A stretch of 64,000 nucleotides of DNA. Origin: Macrocystis pyrifera. Lineage: Eukaryota > Sar > Phaeophyceae > Laminariales > Laminariaceae. The notes under the pieces were generated by a model. The model did not search any database and had not been told where the DNA came from. It saw only the letters and a list, made by a program, of their open reading frames with translations. The stretch's first letter is position 1; every line of letters starts with the position of its first letter. The position numbers and the translations under genes are program-made. Positions 44,237-57,500 of this stretch are shown here, piece by piece. Location: assembly GCA_031763025.1 (NCBI GenBank), contig JASSKH010000010.1, positions 11,797,427 to 11,861,426 on the forward strand. The letters run 5' to 3'.

Positions 44237-45266
44237 AGGTGTCAGCGGTGCGGGAGAAGACGAAGCGGGGGCATCCATTTCCAAGTCTCAGGCTGTTTCC
44301 TATGCGGTTCAGATTTTGACCCGATCGCATTTTCAGCTGTGAAGTGCGCTCGTCGAAACAGTCTTCCTATGCGCAATAATCAGAGTTGTGTGTGCAGAGA
44401 TTAAGACAAACGTCAACTGTTATTGTATTGGTCTGGCGCCGCGAAGAGGCACGCCGAGTGTGCTGCACTGCACGCAGGACCCAAGCGTCTGAGGCAGCGC
44501 TGACTGCTCCTGGTCTGACAGCCAAGAGACGTGCCGAGTGCGCTACATGGAGTCAACCTGTCTTGATTTTGTATTTTGACACGATGTGATTGACTGCTGC
44601 TGCTGCTACTGCTGCTGCTGTTGCTGCTGCTGCTGTAGTAGTCTGCGAGTACGTATCCACGGAAAGGTGCGCGCCGACTGCGCTCCTCTCGGTCTTCACG
44701 CCTGAGCCCGAGCCAGCCGACTGCAGTCCGGCCACGGAGAGACGCGCCGCCCACCGACTGCGCGTCGGGCGCGAAGCAACGTCGCTATACAGCTGTGTCA
44801 CCATCCAACTCATCGAGCGTTCTGCTGCTGCTTGCTGTCGTTGATAACATCTTGAATTTAGAGACCATGCCATTTTTCGATTTGAAAATCTGATGGTCCA
44901 AGCCGTCGGATTTTTAAGCCAAAATCTGACGTCTTGGGACATCGGATTCTCAAAATCGAAAAAAAGATATGGTAAGATTCTGCACACCCGGACTGCACAA
45001 GCGGATGCTTTCATTTTCGGGATCGAAAAATATAAATCTGAAGCTCGAAATCGAAACGCATAGCCTCATGCTGCGTTGTGTCTGCCCCCGCCGGCTCTTT
45101 TTTTCGCCCGTTTCGTGTCACGCCATACGGTCTTACGTAGTAACACAGCATGTTGCTGTTGGAACCTGCCTGTCTCGATGATGCTCTCACGACAGGGCTC
45201 ATTTCTCCGAAAGGGAGACCGTGGTCACAGGACAGGACAGAACAGAGTGGTACCGGGCGCACTCAC

Positions 45267-45358
45267 ATGATGGGAAACGTGAAATATAGGCCGATGCAGA
45301 AGCTGAGCTTCACGACGAGCGTGGAAGCCGAGGAGCCGATGTTGAGAAGGACAATGTC
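45267..45358 (-). CDS. Transporter exon 5
   Basis: 92 bp. Acceptor TTTTTTGCTGGAGCAG, donor GTGAGT. Encodes DIVLLNIGSSASTLVVKLSF then CIGLYFTFPI, the conserved loop-plus-TM of the family (compare LNLP...VKLxYxIGxxFTxP). Phase is 0 in and 2 out, consistent with the neighbours. Confidence 0.9.
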
Positions 45359-45462
45359 CTGCTCCAGCAAAAAAGTAAACGATCACCATCACGATCACGA
45401 TCGCGACAACGAAGACGAAGGACGAAGACAGCAACGACGACGACAACGACGATAGACGGCAG

Positions 45463-45590
45463 GGAGGGGTTGGGGGTACTCATTATCATGCATGGCCGTA
45501 GTCGTATGGCCATAGACCCTCGCATCTCTACAATGCCGGGAAGGAGCACGTCGGGTTTTCACCGACCAGGCAGAGGGCAGGGGGGGAGGG
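45463..45590 (+). repeat. Intron-associated repeat, copy B (truncated)
   Basis: Starts with a G run and TACTCATTATCATGCATGG, and breaks off after TTCACCGACCAGGCAG in another G-rich stretch. Begins 105 bp from the exon 5 acceptor. Confidence 0.85.
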
Positions 45591-47920
45591 GTGAGACACC
45601 TCGTAGGTACAAGCATATATCATTTGTCATTGGTGTACCCATCATAAAAGGGATAATAGTTTCGGCACACAGAGCTTTGACATAGTTATCCTTGCATTGT
45701 TCTCTCGAAACCCTGGATCACTCTGTCCCTGGGGAGTTCCTTTCAAATGCCAGGACCTGGTCGTGTTTTTTCTTGCCGACGATCCGCATGTATACGTCCT
45801 CAGATAGCTGACGTCTACGTGTGACGATATGCTTCTGTTCAAGAAAGGAGCTTCGGTAGCGTTGCGGTGGCGGTGGCGGCGATGTACCAGCGGAGGGGAG
45901 GTGAGCATATTGCGCCATAAGAAAGAAAACACTTCAAGGCCGGGCCCGGGCAGGATGCAAGACCCACCAACACAGTCGTTACAAAAATAAAGTCGACCAG
46001 AAGCTGACGCCTCGGGGAGGCGGCGGGAACTACGGTACTTAGAGGCAGGGTCTATTGGGCATGGAAAGGACTTTTGGGTAGCCGTATGTTAGCTTCACTT
46101 GCGGTTCGTGGAAAACATTTGTACACTATGCTTACGATTTTCGTGCTGCTGTAAAAAAAAAAAAACATTTAATAACTTAGTACTGTTAACACACCCGCGA
46201 CACAAGCAAAAGGAAAAATATCGATAAACACGAGACTGTGGTTCGTGTACCTACTTGTACTCGTATAATGCATCGTTTTACTTGTACTAGTATAATACAT
46301 TGTTTTACGCTGTGGGTGTGTACGAAAAAGGGTTCACGTGGGTCTTTTGGGTGTTTTTAAAAGGTATATCGGACGCACGGGAAGCTGAGACAGTCGGCGG
46401 TGCGTTCATCACGTGACAATTAACACCACCGAAGCATTTGACAGTTCTGAGTCAGACCAGCCTGGTCCCCGAAGGTCGGGGTCTCTTGGGAGCTGCACGC
46501 TCGGGATGGCGTTGGCACCAAGAAGGGGGTTATCCGAGGCGTGCTACAACAGAGGAAGAACTTTTCGCCCAAAATACATTCACGACCGACCTGATCCCAT
46601 ATAACCCATTATCGCTGGAACACCGCTACTAATTCGTGCTTTCTCTGTTGCTCGTGGCATACCTAGGTTTTGGGATTGTTCGCGGGGTTGCATTTTTACG
46701 TTTTTTTTCCAGACCAGCTAGCTGTACAGCGAGGCGTTGGACTCCTAAATTGTGGATCCGTACACAAATTAGGCGCTCCCGCTACCATAGCAAATTGAGG
46801 GGAAAATTGGACCGCGAGATCACACTCACGCCCAAACTTTCACCACCGACATCACCTTCCAGAATCACCTACTCGCTACCTACACGGCGACGACCTCAAC
46901 GCCATGCCCTTCCCACACACCATACACAAGGACGCGGGAGGTGCCGCGTCGACTTGCAGGCTCAATTCACGTGGTGTGGTCGCTGCCTTGGGGGGTAGAG
47001 TCGTCGTGGCATTTCCGAGGCGCACGTCTGCATTCGACTTCCTATGAAGCAGCACTCAACAGGCCGCAAGTCCTGCCGCACAAGCCCGTCCGAGCACGCG
47101 AAGCACGCGATCTTTATGGCGTCGCTGAGCCTGCGAGGTTAGACGCTTCGGTGGTACCCAGCCTGCCGAACGCACCTACGTCTCGAAAAAAAAAAACTGC
47201 CTCTGATTGAATCCGATGCTGGGCTACGCCATAAACTTTCCACACGGGCCGCCAAAAAGCACAAAAAAAAAGTCTACAGCAGTCACACACGAGGACGCTG
47301 CATCACACTAGTACTTTCCACCTTGACCATGCCAGATCACAAGAGAGATAGTTACCCTCTCGGCTCAACTGTCACATGTGCGACCTGGTGGCAATCAGTG
47401 CGACTTCCAGCTGAAATTCAGCACCCATACTAATAAAACCGGCCTCCTCTCATTGCTCCGTCCCCCCCCCTCACCCTCCCCTCGGCCTCTGGGGGGGAAT
47501 GATTTTTTCCATCAGTAACTGAAGCGCCATTCGCTCGTGTGCTGAAAAGACGGGGACAGGGGAAAAAAAAACGACCGCACCCCGCCTCAATATAACTCCT
47601 TCACTGCGGCTAACCGTACTCTGGAATAAACACACCAGGCCAAAAAAATATTTTGGGAAACTCGAGGATGTACCCCGGATGTCCTCTGATTATCACGGTC
47701 CCCGTAACGTGGGACCAATTGTAACCGAAAATGGATTGAAGGCAAGGCGTAGAGCGGCGCGGCGAGGTACAGCAAACGCTAGGCTCTACAGGCGCCCACT
47801 AAAGACGAAAGCACGCAAGTTGAGCCCCCTCACGATAGACCATCCGCGGGGGGGGGGGGGGACACAACGTTCTGCGATACAAGAGAAAGTTCGGGCCCTA
47901 CAAATTGCGTTAAATCATAC

Positions 47921-48108
47921 CTCGGTATCATTCCCGAAGGCCAGATATCCGAGAGCCCCGGACAGCACGCACAGGGTGGTGTAGATCACCATCACGAGCG
48001 ACAGGATTGGCGTGAAATTTTCACGCTTCATCATCGACTCTTCCACGGGGATGACCATGCCCATCCCCTCGAAGCAGTAGACGCCCACCCCAAAAACAAA
48101 CGGGAACG
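47921..48108 (-). CDS. Transporter exon 4
   Basis: 188 bp. Acceptor GGCCGGAAAAAG, donor GTATGA. Encodes FPFVFGVGVYCFEGMGMVIP, VEESMMKRENFTPILSLVMV and IYTTLCVLSGALGYLAFGND, the most diagnostic AAAP block (FEGIGMVLPLE ... GYLAFG). The entering phase is off by one base relative to exon 3. One fewer C in the CCC run just inside the exon would reconcile it and give a better match to the family, so a homopolymer error is likely. Confidence 0.93.
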
Positions 48109-48149
48109 CTTTTTCCGGCCAAAACAAAACGGCAGGGTGATAAGGTAGC

Positions 48150-48540
48150 AGGACGGGGGGGGGGGGGGCAGTGCAGTGCAGCGGCAGGACAGTGGGGGGG
48201 GGGGGGGAGTATACTCGACATGAGAGACGTACTCGATATCATGCATGGCCGTAGTCGCATGACCATAGACCCTCGCATACCTACAATGCCGGGACGGAGC
48301 ATGTCGGGTTTTCACCGACCAGGCAGGCATTGCTTGCGCCAAGCGCGACGCGCCGTAAGGTGACCGGCGAGTCGCATGAAGGGTGAGCTGCATCCTACTA
48401 GGAACCGCTTGTGAGGCGGACTTGCCTATGGATGACAGCTTCAATGAGTTAGTTTAATTTCAGGTGTATCCACTTCCAGAGACAGCAATGCGAGTACTAT
48501 GTAACTGCCTCTTGGATGCCATACCTGGGGGGGGGGGGGG
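48150..48540 (+). repeat. Intron-associated repeat, copy C
   Basis: About 300 bp from CATGCATGGCCGTAGTCGC to GTACTATGTAACTGCC, bounded by G runs at 48155-48167, 48193-48206 and about 48527-48541. The conserved end starts 85 bp from the exon 4 acceptor. Confidence 0.88.
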
Positions 48541-48559
48541 GGACAAAGAAAAAGACATG

Positions 48560-51500
48560 AGGAGCCAAACAACTTTGGGCACACATGCACAGACAGCACA
48601 AACAGCTCATACGTACAGTTCTGGGGTCATCGCGGGTTCGTCACTTCTGGTGATGAATAAAAGCGACCGTGATAGTGATGACGGTATCAGAATACGTCTC
48701 TACAGCACATTAGCATCGTGTCGTAGGAGATGGTGGCATGCATGGCCCTGCTCGAAACATGATCTCCAGATCCTCCAAAATCCGCTTCTTCTGCCCCTCC
48801 ACGACTGAATTCTTGTTGCCGCCGAGCGGCTGGTCGTCCAATGCCAGCAACAGATCAGCCTACTGCTGGTATCGGACGCTCGACCACTCACCGACCACAA
48901 ACGACCGATCGTCGAAACCACTAGAAGCGAACTGTGCAGGACATATCAATCATCGAGGATAAAGCGTAAAAAAACTTTGCTACACACGCACATACAGCTC
49001 ATGCACCTAATACATTGCAGCCGTCATCGCGGGCTTGTCGCTTCTGGTGAGGCAAAACAACCACCCTACTGTTGATGACGGTATCAAACGAACTCCAGGA
49101 CATATCTACAGCAATCTGCATCGTGTCTGCGGAGATGGTCGTTTCCATTATCATGCCCTTGGCAAATGATCGACAGGTCCTCCGAAATCACCTTCTGCTC
49201 CAGGGCGATCGAATTCGTATTGTCAGGGAGCGGCCGGTCGTCCGACCCCAGCAGCAGGTGCTGCTGGCGTCGGGCCACCGGCCGACCAACGAAGCGATTT
49301 CGATCGTCGGGAAGCAAAAGAAGTGGATTCTCCAGAACCTGTCCATCGTGGAAGATGAGGAGCCAAGTAACCTTGCCACACACGCACATACAGCTCATGC
49401 GGTGCAAAGGTCGTCAAGGATTCATCGCTTCTGGTACTGCATATCAACGACCATGATAGTGATGACGGAACCGAACGAATATCAGGGCGTGTCTGCTGCA
49501 CATCTACGTTGTGTCTCCGGGGATGGCCGCTTTCGTAGTCCTGCTCTTGGCCAATGATCAACGGGTCTTTCACAGTCAACTTCTCCTACTCCTGGACAAT
49601 ATAATTCATGTTGTCGGCAAGGGGCCGGTCGTGCTCTCGGGCCGCCAGCTCGCCGAAAACAAATTCCCATCATCGAGGAGCATAACAAGTGGACTCTGGA
49701 CAATCTGCTGATCATGGGAGGCTAGGAGTCAAGTAAGCTCGCCACACACACACATACATCTAATGCAGACCATAAGACGCAAGGGCCATCGCTGATTTGT
49801 CGCTTCTGGTGAGGCATAAAAGCGACCGTGCTGTTGTCGAGATGACGGTGCAAAAATAAAAAATGTCTGCAGCACATCTGTCGTGTGTCTCAGGTAACCG
49901 CGGCTTCACGGGTTTTGGTTCAGCCATATCAACGACAGGTGTCCAAAAATCACCTTTTCTGCCCCCTGGACGATCAAATTCGTGCTGTCAGCGAGCGGAC
50001 GGTCGTCCGACCCCAGCAGCAGTTGATGGCGTCGGGGTACTGGCCGACAAACCAAGCGATCGCGATCGTCGAGAGGCACAAGAAGCTGCTTCTAGCGTCG
50101 GGACATCAGCCGACACACAAGGTGATTTCGATCGTCGGGAAGCACTAGAAGTGGACGCGCGACAAACTGTCCATCGTGAAAGATGAGGAGTCAAGTATCA
50201 AGTAACCTTGACACACAAGCACATACAGCTCATGCGGTGCAGCCGTCGTCACGGATTCAAAGCTTCTGGTACTGCATAACAACGACCGCGATTGTTGTGA
50301 CCGCACCAAACAAACACCAGAACGGGTCTGCAACACATCTGCAGCCAGTCTCCGGGGATGGCGGCTTCCGTAGTCCTGCTCTTGGCAAATGATCAACGGG
50401 TCCTTCAAAGTCACCTTCCTCTACTCCTCGACGATCGAATCCTCGTTGTCGGCGAGAAGCCGCTCGTGCACCCGCGACGGCCACTCGCCGACAACAAGGT
50501 TCCCATCTTCGAGGAGCACAACAAGCCGACTCTGAAGAATCCGTCGATCATGGAAGAGGAAGAGTCAAGTAAGCTTGCCACACACGGAAATACAGCTCAT
50601 ACAGCCCATACAAGTGCAGCGGTCATCACTGATTTCTCGCTGCTGGTGAGGCATAAAAGCGACCGTCATATTGTCGAGATGGCGGTGCAAAAACAAACAT
50701 GTCTGCAGCACATCTGCCGTGTGCCTCAGGTAACCGCGGCTTCCATGGTTTTGGTTCAGCCATATCAACGACAGGTGTTCAAAAATCACCCTCTGCTCCT
50801 GGACGATCACATTCGTGCTGTCAGCGAGCGGCTGGTCGTCCGACCCAAGCAGCAGGTGCTGCTGGCGTCGGGCTACTGACCGACCAACGAAGCCATTACG
50901 ATAGTCGGGAAGCACTAGAAGTGGACGCGCGACAAACTGTCCATCGTGAAAGATGAGGAGTCAAGCAACCTTGACACACACGCACATACAGCTCATGCGG
51001 TGCAGCCGTCGTCACGGGTTCAAAGCTTCTGGTACTGCATAACAACGACCGCGATTGTTGTGACCGCACCAAACAAACACCAGAACGGGTCTACAACACA
51101 TCTGCAGCCAGTCTCCGGCGATGGCGGATGCTGTCGTCCTGCTCTTGGCAAATGATCAACGGGTCCTTCAAAGTCACCTTCTTCTACTCCTCGACGATCG
51201 AATGCTCGTTGTCGGCGAGAGGCCGCTCGTGCACCCGCGACGGCCACTCGCCGACAACAAGGTTTCCATCCTCGAGGAGCACAACAAGCCGACTCTGAAG
51301 AATCCGTCGATCATGGAAGAGGAAGAGTCAAGTAAGCTTCCCACACACGGAAATACAGCTCATACAGCCCATACAAGTGCAGCGGTCATCACTGATTTCC
51401 CGCTGCTGGTGAGGCATAAAAGCGACCGTCATATTGTCGAGATGGCGGTGCAAAAACAAACATGTCTGCAGCACATCTGCCGTGTGCCTCAGGTAACCGC

Positions 51501-54500
51501 GGCTTCCATGGTTTTCGTTCAGCCATATCAACGACAGGTGTTCAAAAATCACCCTCTGCTCCTGGACGATCACATTCGTGCTGTCAGCGAGCGGCCGGTC
51601 GTCCGACCCAAGCAGCAGGTGCTGCTGGCGTCGGGCTACTGACCGACCAACGAAGCCATTACGATAGTCGGGAAGCACTAGAAGTGGCCGCGCGACAAAC
51701 TGTCCATCGTGAAAGATGAGGAGTCAAGTAACTTTGCCACACACGCACATACAGCTCATGCGGTGCAGCCGTCGGCACGGGTTCAAAGCTTCTGGTACTG
51801 CATAACAACGACCGCGATTGTTGTGACCGCACCAAACAAACACCAGAACGGGTCTACAACACATCTGCAGCCAGTCTCCGGGGATGGCGGATGCCGTCGT
51901 CCTGCTCTTGGCAAACGATCAACGGGTCCTTCAAAGTCACCTTCTTCTACTCCTCGACGATCGAATCCTTGTTGTCGGCGAGAAGCCGCTCGTGCACCCG
52001 CGACGGCCACTCGCCGACAACAAGGTTTCCATCTTTGAGGAGCACAACAAGCTGACTCTGAAGAATCCGTCGATCATGGAAGAGGAAGAGTCAAGTAAGC
52101 TTGCCACACACGGAAATACAGCTCATACAGCCCATACAAGTGCAGCGGTCATCACTGATTTCTCGCTGCTGGTGAGGCATAAAAGCGACCGTCATATTGT
52201 CGAGATGGCGGTGCAAAAACAAACATGTCTGCAGCACATCTGCCGTGTGCCTCAGGTAACCGCGGCTTCCATGGTTTTCGTTCAGCCATATCAACGACAG
52301 GTGTGCAAAAATCACCCTCTGCTCCTGGACGATCACATTCGTGCTGTCAGCGAGCGGCTGGTCGTCCGACCCAAGCAGCAGGTGCTGCTGGCGTCAGGCT
52401 ACTGACCGACCAACGAGGCCATTACGATAGTCGGGAAGCACTAGAAGTGGACGCGCGACAAACTGTCCATCGTGAAAGATGAGGAGTCAAGTAACCTTGA
52501 CACACACGCACATACAGCTCACGCGGTGCAGCCGTCGTCACGGGTTCAAAGCTTCTGGTACTGCATAACAACGACCGCGATTGTTGTGACCGCACCAAAC
52601 AAACACCAGAACGGGTCTACAACACATCTGCAGCCAGTCTCCGGGGATGGCGGATGCCGTCGTCCTGCTCTTGGCAAACGATCAACGGGTCCTTCAAAGT
52701 CACCTTCTTCTACTCCTCGACGATCGAATCCTCGTTGTCGGCGAGAAGCCGCTCGTGCACCCGCGACGGCCACTCGCCGACAACAAGGTTTCCATCTTTG
52801 AGGAGCACAACAAGCCGACTCTGAAGAATCCGTCGATCATGGAAGAGGAAGAGTCAAGTAAGCTTGCCACACACGGAAATACAGCTCATACAGCCCATAC
52901 AAGTGCAGCGGTCATCACTGATTTCTCGCTGCTGGTGAGGCATAAAAGCGACCGTCATATTGTCGAGATGGCGGTGCAAAAACAAACATGTCTGCAGCAC
53001 ATCTGCCGTGTGCCTCAGGTAACCGCGGCTTCCATGGTTTTTGTTCAGCCATATCAACGACAGGTGTTCAAAAATCACCCTCTGCTCCTGGACGATCACA
53101 TTCGTGCTGTCAGCGAGCGGCTGGTCGTCCGACCCAAGCAGCAGGTGCTGCTGGCGTCGGGCTACTGACCGACCAACGAGGCCATTACGATAGTCGGGAA
53201 GCACTAGAAGTGGACGCGCGACAAACTGTCCATCGTGAAAGATGAGGAGTCAAGTAACCTTGACACACACGCACATACAGCTCACGCGGTGCAGCCGTCG
53301 TCACGGGTTCAAAGCTTCTGGTACTGCATAACAACGACCGCGATTGTTGTGACCGCACCAAACAAACACCAGAACGGGTCTACAACACATCTGCAGCCAG
53401 TCTCCGGGGATGGCGGATGCCGTCGTCCTGCTCTTGGCAAATGATCAACGGGTCCTTCAAAGTCACCTTCTTCTACTCCTCGACGATCGAATCCTTGTTG
53501 TCGGCGAGAAGCCGCTCGTGCACCCGCGACGGCCACTCGCCGACAACAAGGTTTCCATCTTTGAGGAGCACAACAAGCCGACTCTGAAGAATCCGTCGAT
53601 CATGGAAGAGGAAGAGTCAAGTAAGCTTGCCACACACGGAAATACAGCTCGTACAGCCCATACAAGTGCAGCGGTCATCACTGATTTCCCGCTGCCGGTG
53701 AGGCATAAAAGCGACCATGATATTGTCGAGATGGCGATGCAAAAACAAACATGTCTGCAGCACATCTGCCGTGTGCCTCAGGTAACCGTGGCTTCCATGG
53801 TTTTGGTTCAGCCATATCAACGACAGGTGTTCAAAAATCACCCTCTGCTCCTGGACGATCACATTCGTGCTGTCAGCGAGCGGCCGGTCGTCCGACCCAA
53901 GCAGCAGGTGCTGCTGGCGTCGGGCTACTGACCGATCAACGAAGCCATTACGATAGTCGGGAAGCACCAGAAGTGGACGCGCGACAAACTGTCCATCGTG
54001 AAAGATGAGTCAAGTAACCTTGACACACACGCACATACAGCTCATGCGGTGCAGCCGTCGGCACGGGTTCAAAGCTTCTGGTACTGCATAACAACGACCG
54101 CGATTGTTTTGACCGCACCAAACAAACACCAGAACGGGTCTACAACACATCTGCAGCCAGTCGTCGGGGATGGCGGCTTCCGTAGTCCTGCTCTTGGTAA
54201 ATGATCAACGGGTCCTTCAAAGTCGCCTTCCTCTACTCCTCGACGATCGAATCCTTGTCGTCGGCGAGAAGCCGCTCGTGCACCCGCGACGGCCACTCGC
54301 CGACAACAAGGTTTCCATCCTCGAGGAGCACAACAAGCTGACTCTGAAGAATCCGTCGACCATGGAAGAGGAAGAGTCAAGTAAGCTTGCCACACACGGA
54401 AATACAGCTCATACAGCCCATACAAGTGCAGCGGTCATCACTGATTTCCCGCTGCTGGTGAGGCATAAAAGCGACCATGATATTGTCGAGATGGCGGTGC

Positions 54501-57500
54501 AAAAACAAACATGTCTGCAGTACATCTGCCGTGTGTCTCCGGTAACCGCGGCTTCCAAGGTCCTGGTTCAGCCATATCAACGACAGGTGTGCAAAAATCA
54601 CCTTCTGCTCCTGGACGATCACATTCGTGCTGTCAGCGAGCGGCCGGTCGTCCGACCCAAGCAGCAGGTGCTGCTGGCGTCGGGCTACTGACCGACCAAC
54701 GAGGCCATTACGATAGTCGGGAAGCACTAGAAGTGGACGCGCGACAAACTGTCCATCGTGAAAGATGAGGAGTCAAGTAACCTTGACACACACGCACATA
54801 CAGCTCACGCGGTGCAGCCGTCGTCACGGGTTCAAAGCTTCTGGTACTGCATAACAACGACCGCGATTGTTGTGACCGCACCAAACAAACACCAGAACGG
54901 GTCTACAACACATCTGCAGCCAGTCTCCGGGGATGGCGGATGCCGTCGTCCTGCTCTTGGCAAACGATCAACGGGTCCTTCAAAGTCACCTTCTTCTACT
55001 CCTCGACGATCGAATCCTTGTTGTCGGCGAGAGGCCGCTCGTGCACCCGCGACGGCCACTCGCCGACAACAAGGTTTCCATCTTTGAGGAGCACAACAAG
55101 CCGACTCTGAAGAATCCGTCGATCATGGAAGAGGAAGAGTCAAGTAAGCTTGCCACACACGGAAATACAGCTCATACAGCCCATACAAGTGCAGCGGTCA
55201 TCACTGATTTCTCGCTGCTGGTGAGGCATAAAAGCGACCGTCATATTGTCGAGATGGCGGTGCAAAAACAAACATGTCTGCAGCACATCTGCCGTGTGCC
55301 TCAGGTAACCGCGGCTTCCATGGTTTTCGTTCAGCCATATCAACGACAGGTGTTCAAAAATCACTTTCCTTTGCTCCTGGACGATCACATTCGTGCTGTC
55401 AGCGAGCGGCCGGTCGTCCGACAATAACAGCAGGTGCTGCTGGCGTCGGGCTACTGACCGACCAACGAGGCCATTTCGATAGTCGGGAAGCACTAGAAGT
55501 GGACGCGCGACAAACTGTCCATCGTGAAAGATGAGGAGTCAAGTAACCATGTCACACACGCACATACAGCTCATGCGGTGCAGCGGTCGACACGGATTCA
55601 GCTTCTGGTACTGCATAACAACGACCGCGATTGTTGTGACCGCACCAACAAACACCAGAACGGGTCTACAACACATCTGCAGCGAGTCTCCGGGCGTGGC
55701 GGCTTCCGTCGTTCTGCTCTTGGCAAATGATCAACGGGTCCTTCAAAGTCATCTTCTTCTACTCCTCGACGATCGAATCCTCGTTGTCGGCGAGAGGCCG
55801 CTCGTGCACCCGCGACGGCCACTCGCCGACAACAAGGTTTCCATCCTCGAGGAGCACAACAAGCTGACTCTGAAGAATCCGTCGATCATGGAAGAGGAAG
55901 AGTCAAGTAAGCTTGCCACACACGGAAATACAGCTCATACAGCCCATACAAGTGCAGCGGTCATCACTGATTCCCCGCTGCTGGTGAGGCATAAAAGCGA
56001 CCGTCATATTGTCGAGATGACGGTGCAAAAACAAACATGTCTGCAGCACATCTGCCGTGTGCCTCAGGTAACCGCGGCTTCCATGGTTTTCGTTCAGCCA
56101 TATCAACGACAGGTGTTCAAAAATCACTTTCCTTTGCTCCTGGACGATCACATTCGTGCTGTCAGCGAGCGGCCGGTCGTCCGACCCAAGCAGCAGGTGC
56201 TGCTGGCGTCGGGCTACTGGCCGACCAACGAGGCCATTACGATAGTCGGGAAGCACTAGAAGTGGACGCGCGACAAACTGTCCTTCGTGAAAGATGAGGA
56301 GTCAAGTAACGTTGACACACACGCACATACAGCTCACGCGGTGCAGCCGTCGTCACGGATTCAAAGCTTCTGGTACTGCATAACAACGACCGCGATTGTT
56401 GTGACCGCACCAAACGAACACCAGAACGGGTCTACAACACATCTGAAACCAGTCTCCGGGGATGGCGGATGCCGTAGTCCTGCTCTTGGCAAATGATCAA
56501 CGGGTCCTTCAAAGTCACCTTCCTCTACTGCTCGACGATCGAATGCTCGTTGTCGGCGAGAGGCCGCTCGTGCACCCGCGACGGCCACTCGCCGACAACA
56601 AGGTTTCCATCTTCGAGGAGCACAACAAGCCGACTCTGAAGAATCCGTCGATCATGGAAGAGGAAGAGTCAAGTAAGCTTGCCACACACGGAAATACAGC
56701 TCATACAGCCCATACAAGTGCAGCGGTCATCACTGATTTCCCGCTGCTGGTGAGGCATAAAAGCGACCGTCATATTGTCGAGATGGCGGTGCAAAAACAA
56801 ACATGTCTGCAGCACATCTGCCGTGTGCCTCAGGTAACCGCGGCTTCCATGGCTTTGGTTCAGCCATATCAACGACAGGTGTGCAAAAATCACCTTCTGC
56901 TCCTGGACGATCACATTCGTGCTGTCAGCGAGCGGCCGGTCGTCCGACCCAAGCAGCAGGTGCTGCTGGCGTCGGGCTACTGACCGACCAACGAGGCCAT
57001 TACGATAGTCGGGAAGCACTAGAAGTGGACGCGCGACAAACTGTCCATCGTGAAAGATGAGGAGTCAAGCAACCTTGCCACACACGCACATACAGCTTAT
57101 GCGGTGCAGCCGTCGTCACGGGTTCAAAGCCTCTGGTACTGCATAACAACGACCGCGATTGTTGTGACCGCACCAAACAAACACCAGAACGGGTCTACAA
57201 CACATCTGCAGCCAGTCTCCGGGGATGGCGGATGCCGTAGTCCTGCTCTTGGCAAATGATCAACGGGTCCTTCAAAGTCACCTTCCTCTACTCCTCGACG
57301 ATCGAATCCTTGTTGTCGGCGAGAGGCCGCTCGTGCACCCGCGACGGCCACTCGCCGACAACAAGGTTTCCATCTTCGAGGAGCACAACAAGCCGACTCT
57401 GAAGAATCCGTCGATCATGGAAGAGGAAGAGTCAAGTAAGCTTGCCACACACGGAAATACAGCAAATACAGCCCATACAAGTGCAGCGGTCATCACTGAT

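Noticed and set aside
46413-47210. Possible plus-strand genes at 46.4-47.2 kb
   Set aside because: They lie in the intron between transporter exons 4 and 5 and show no family similarity or conserved motif.
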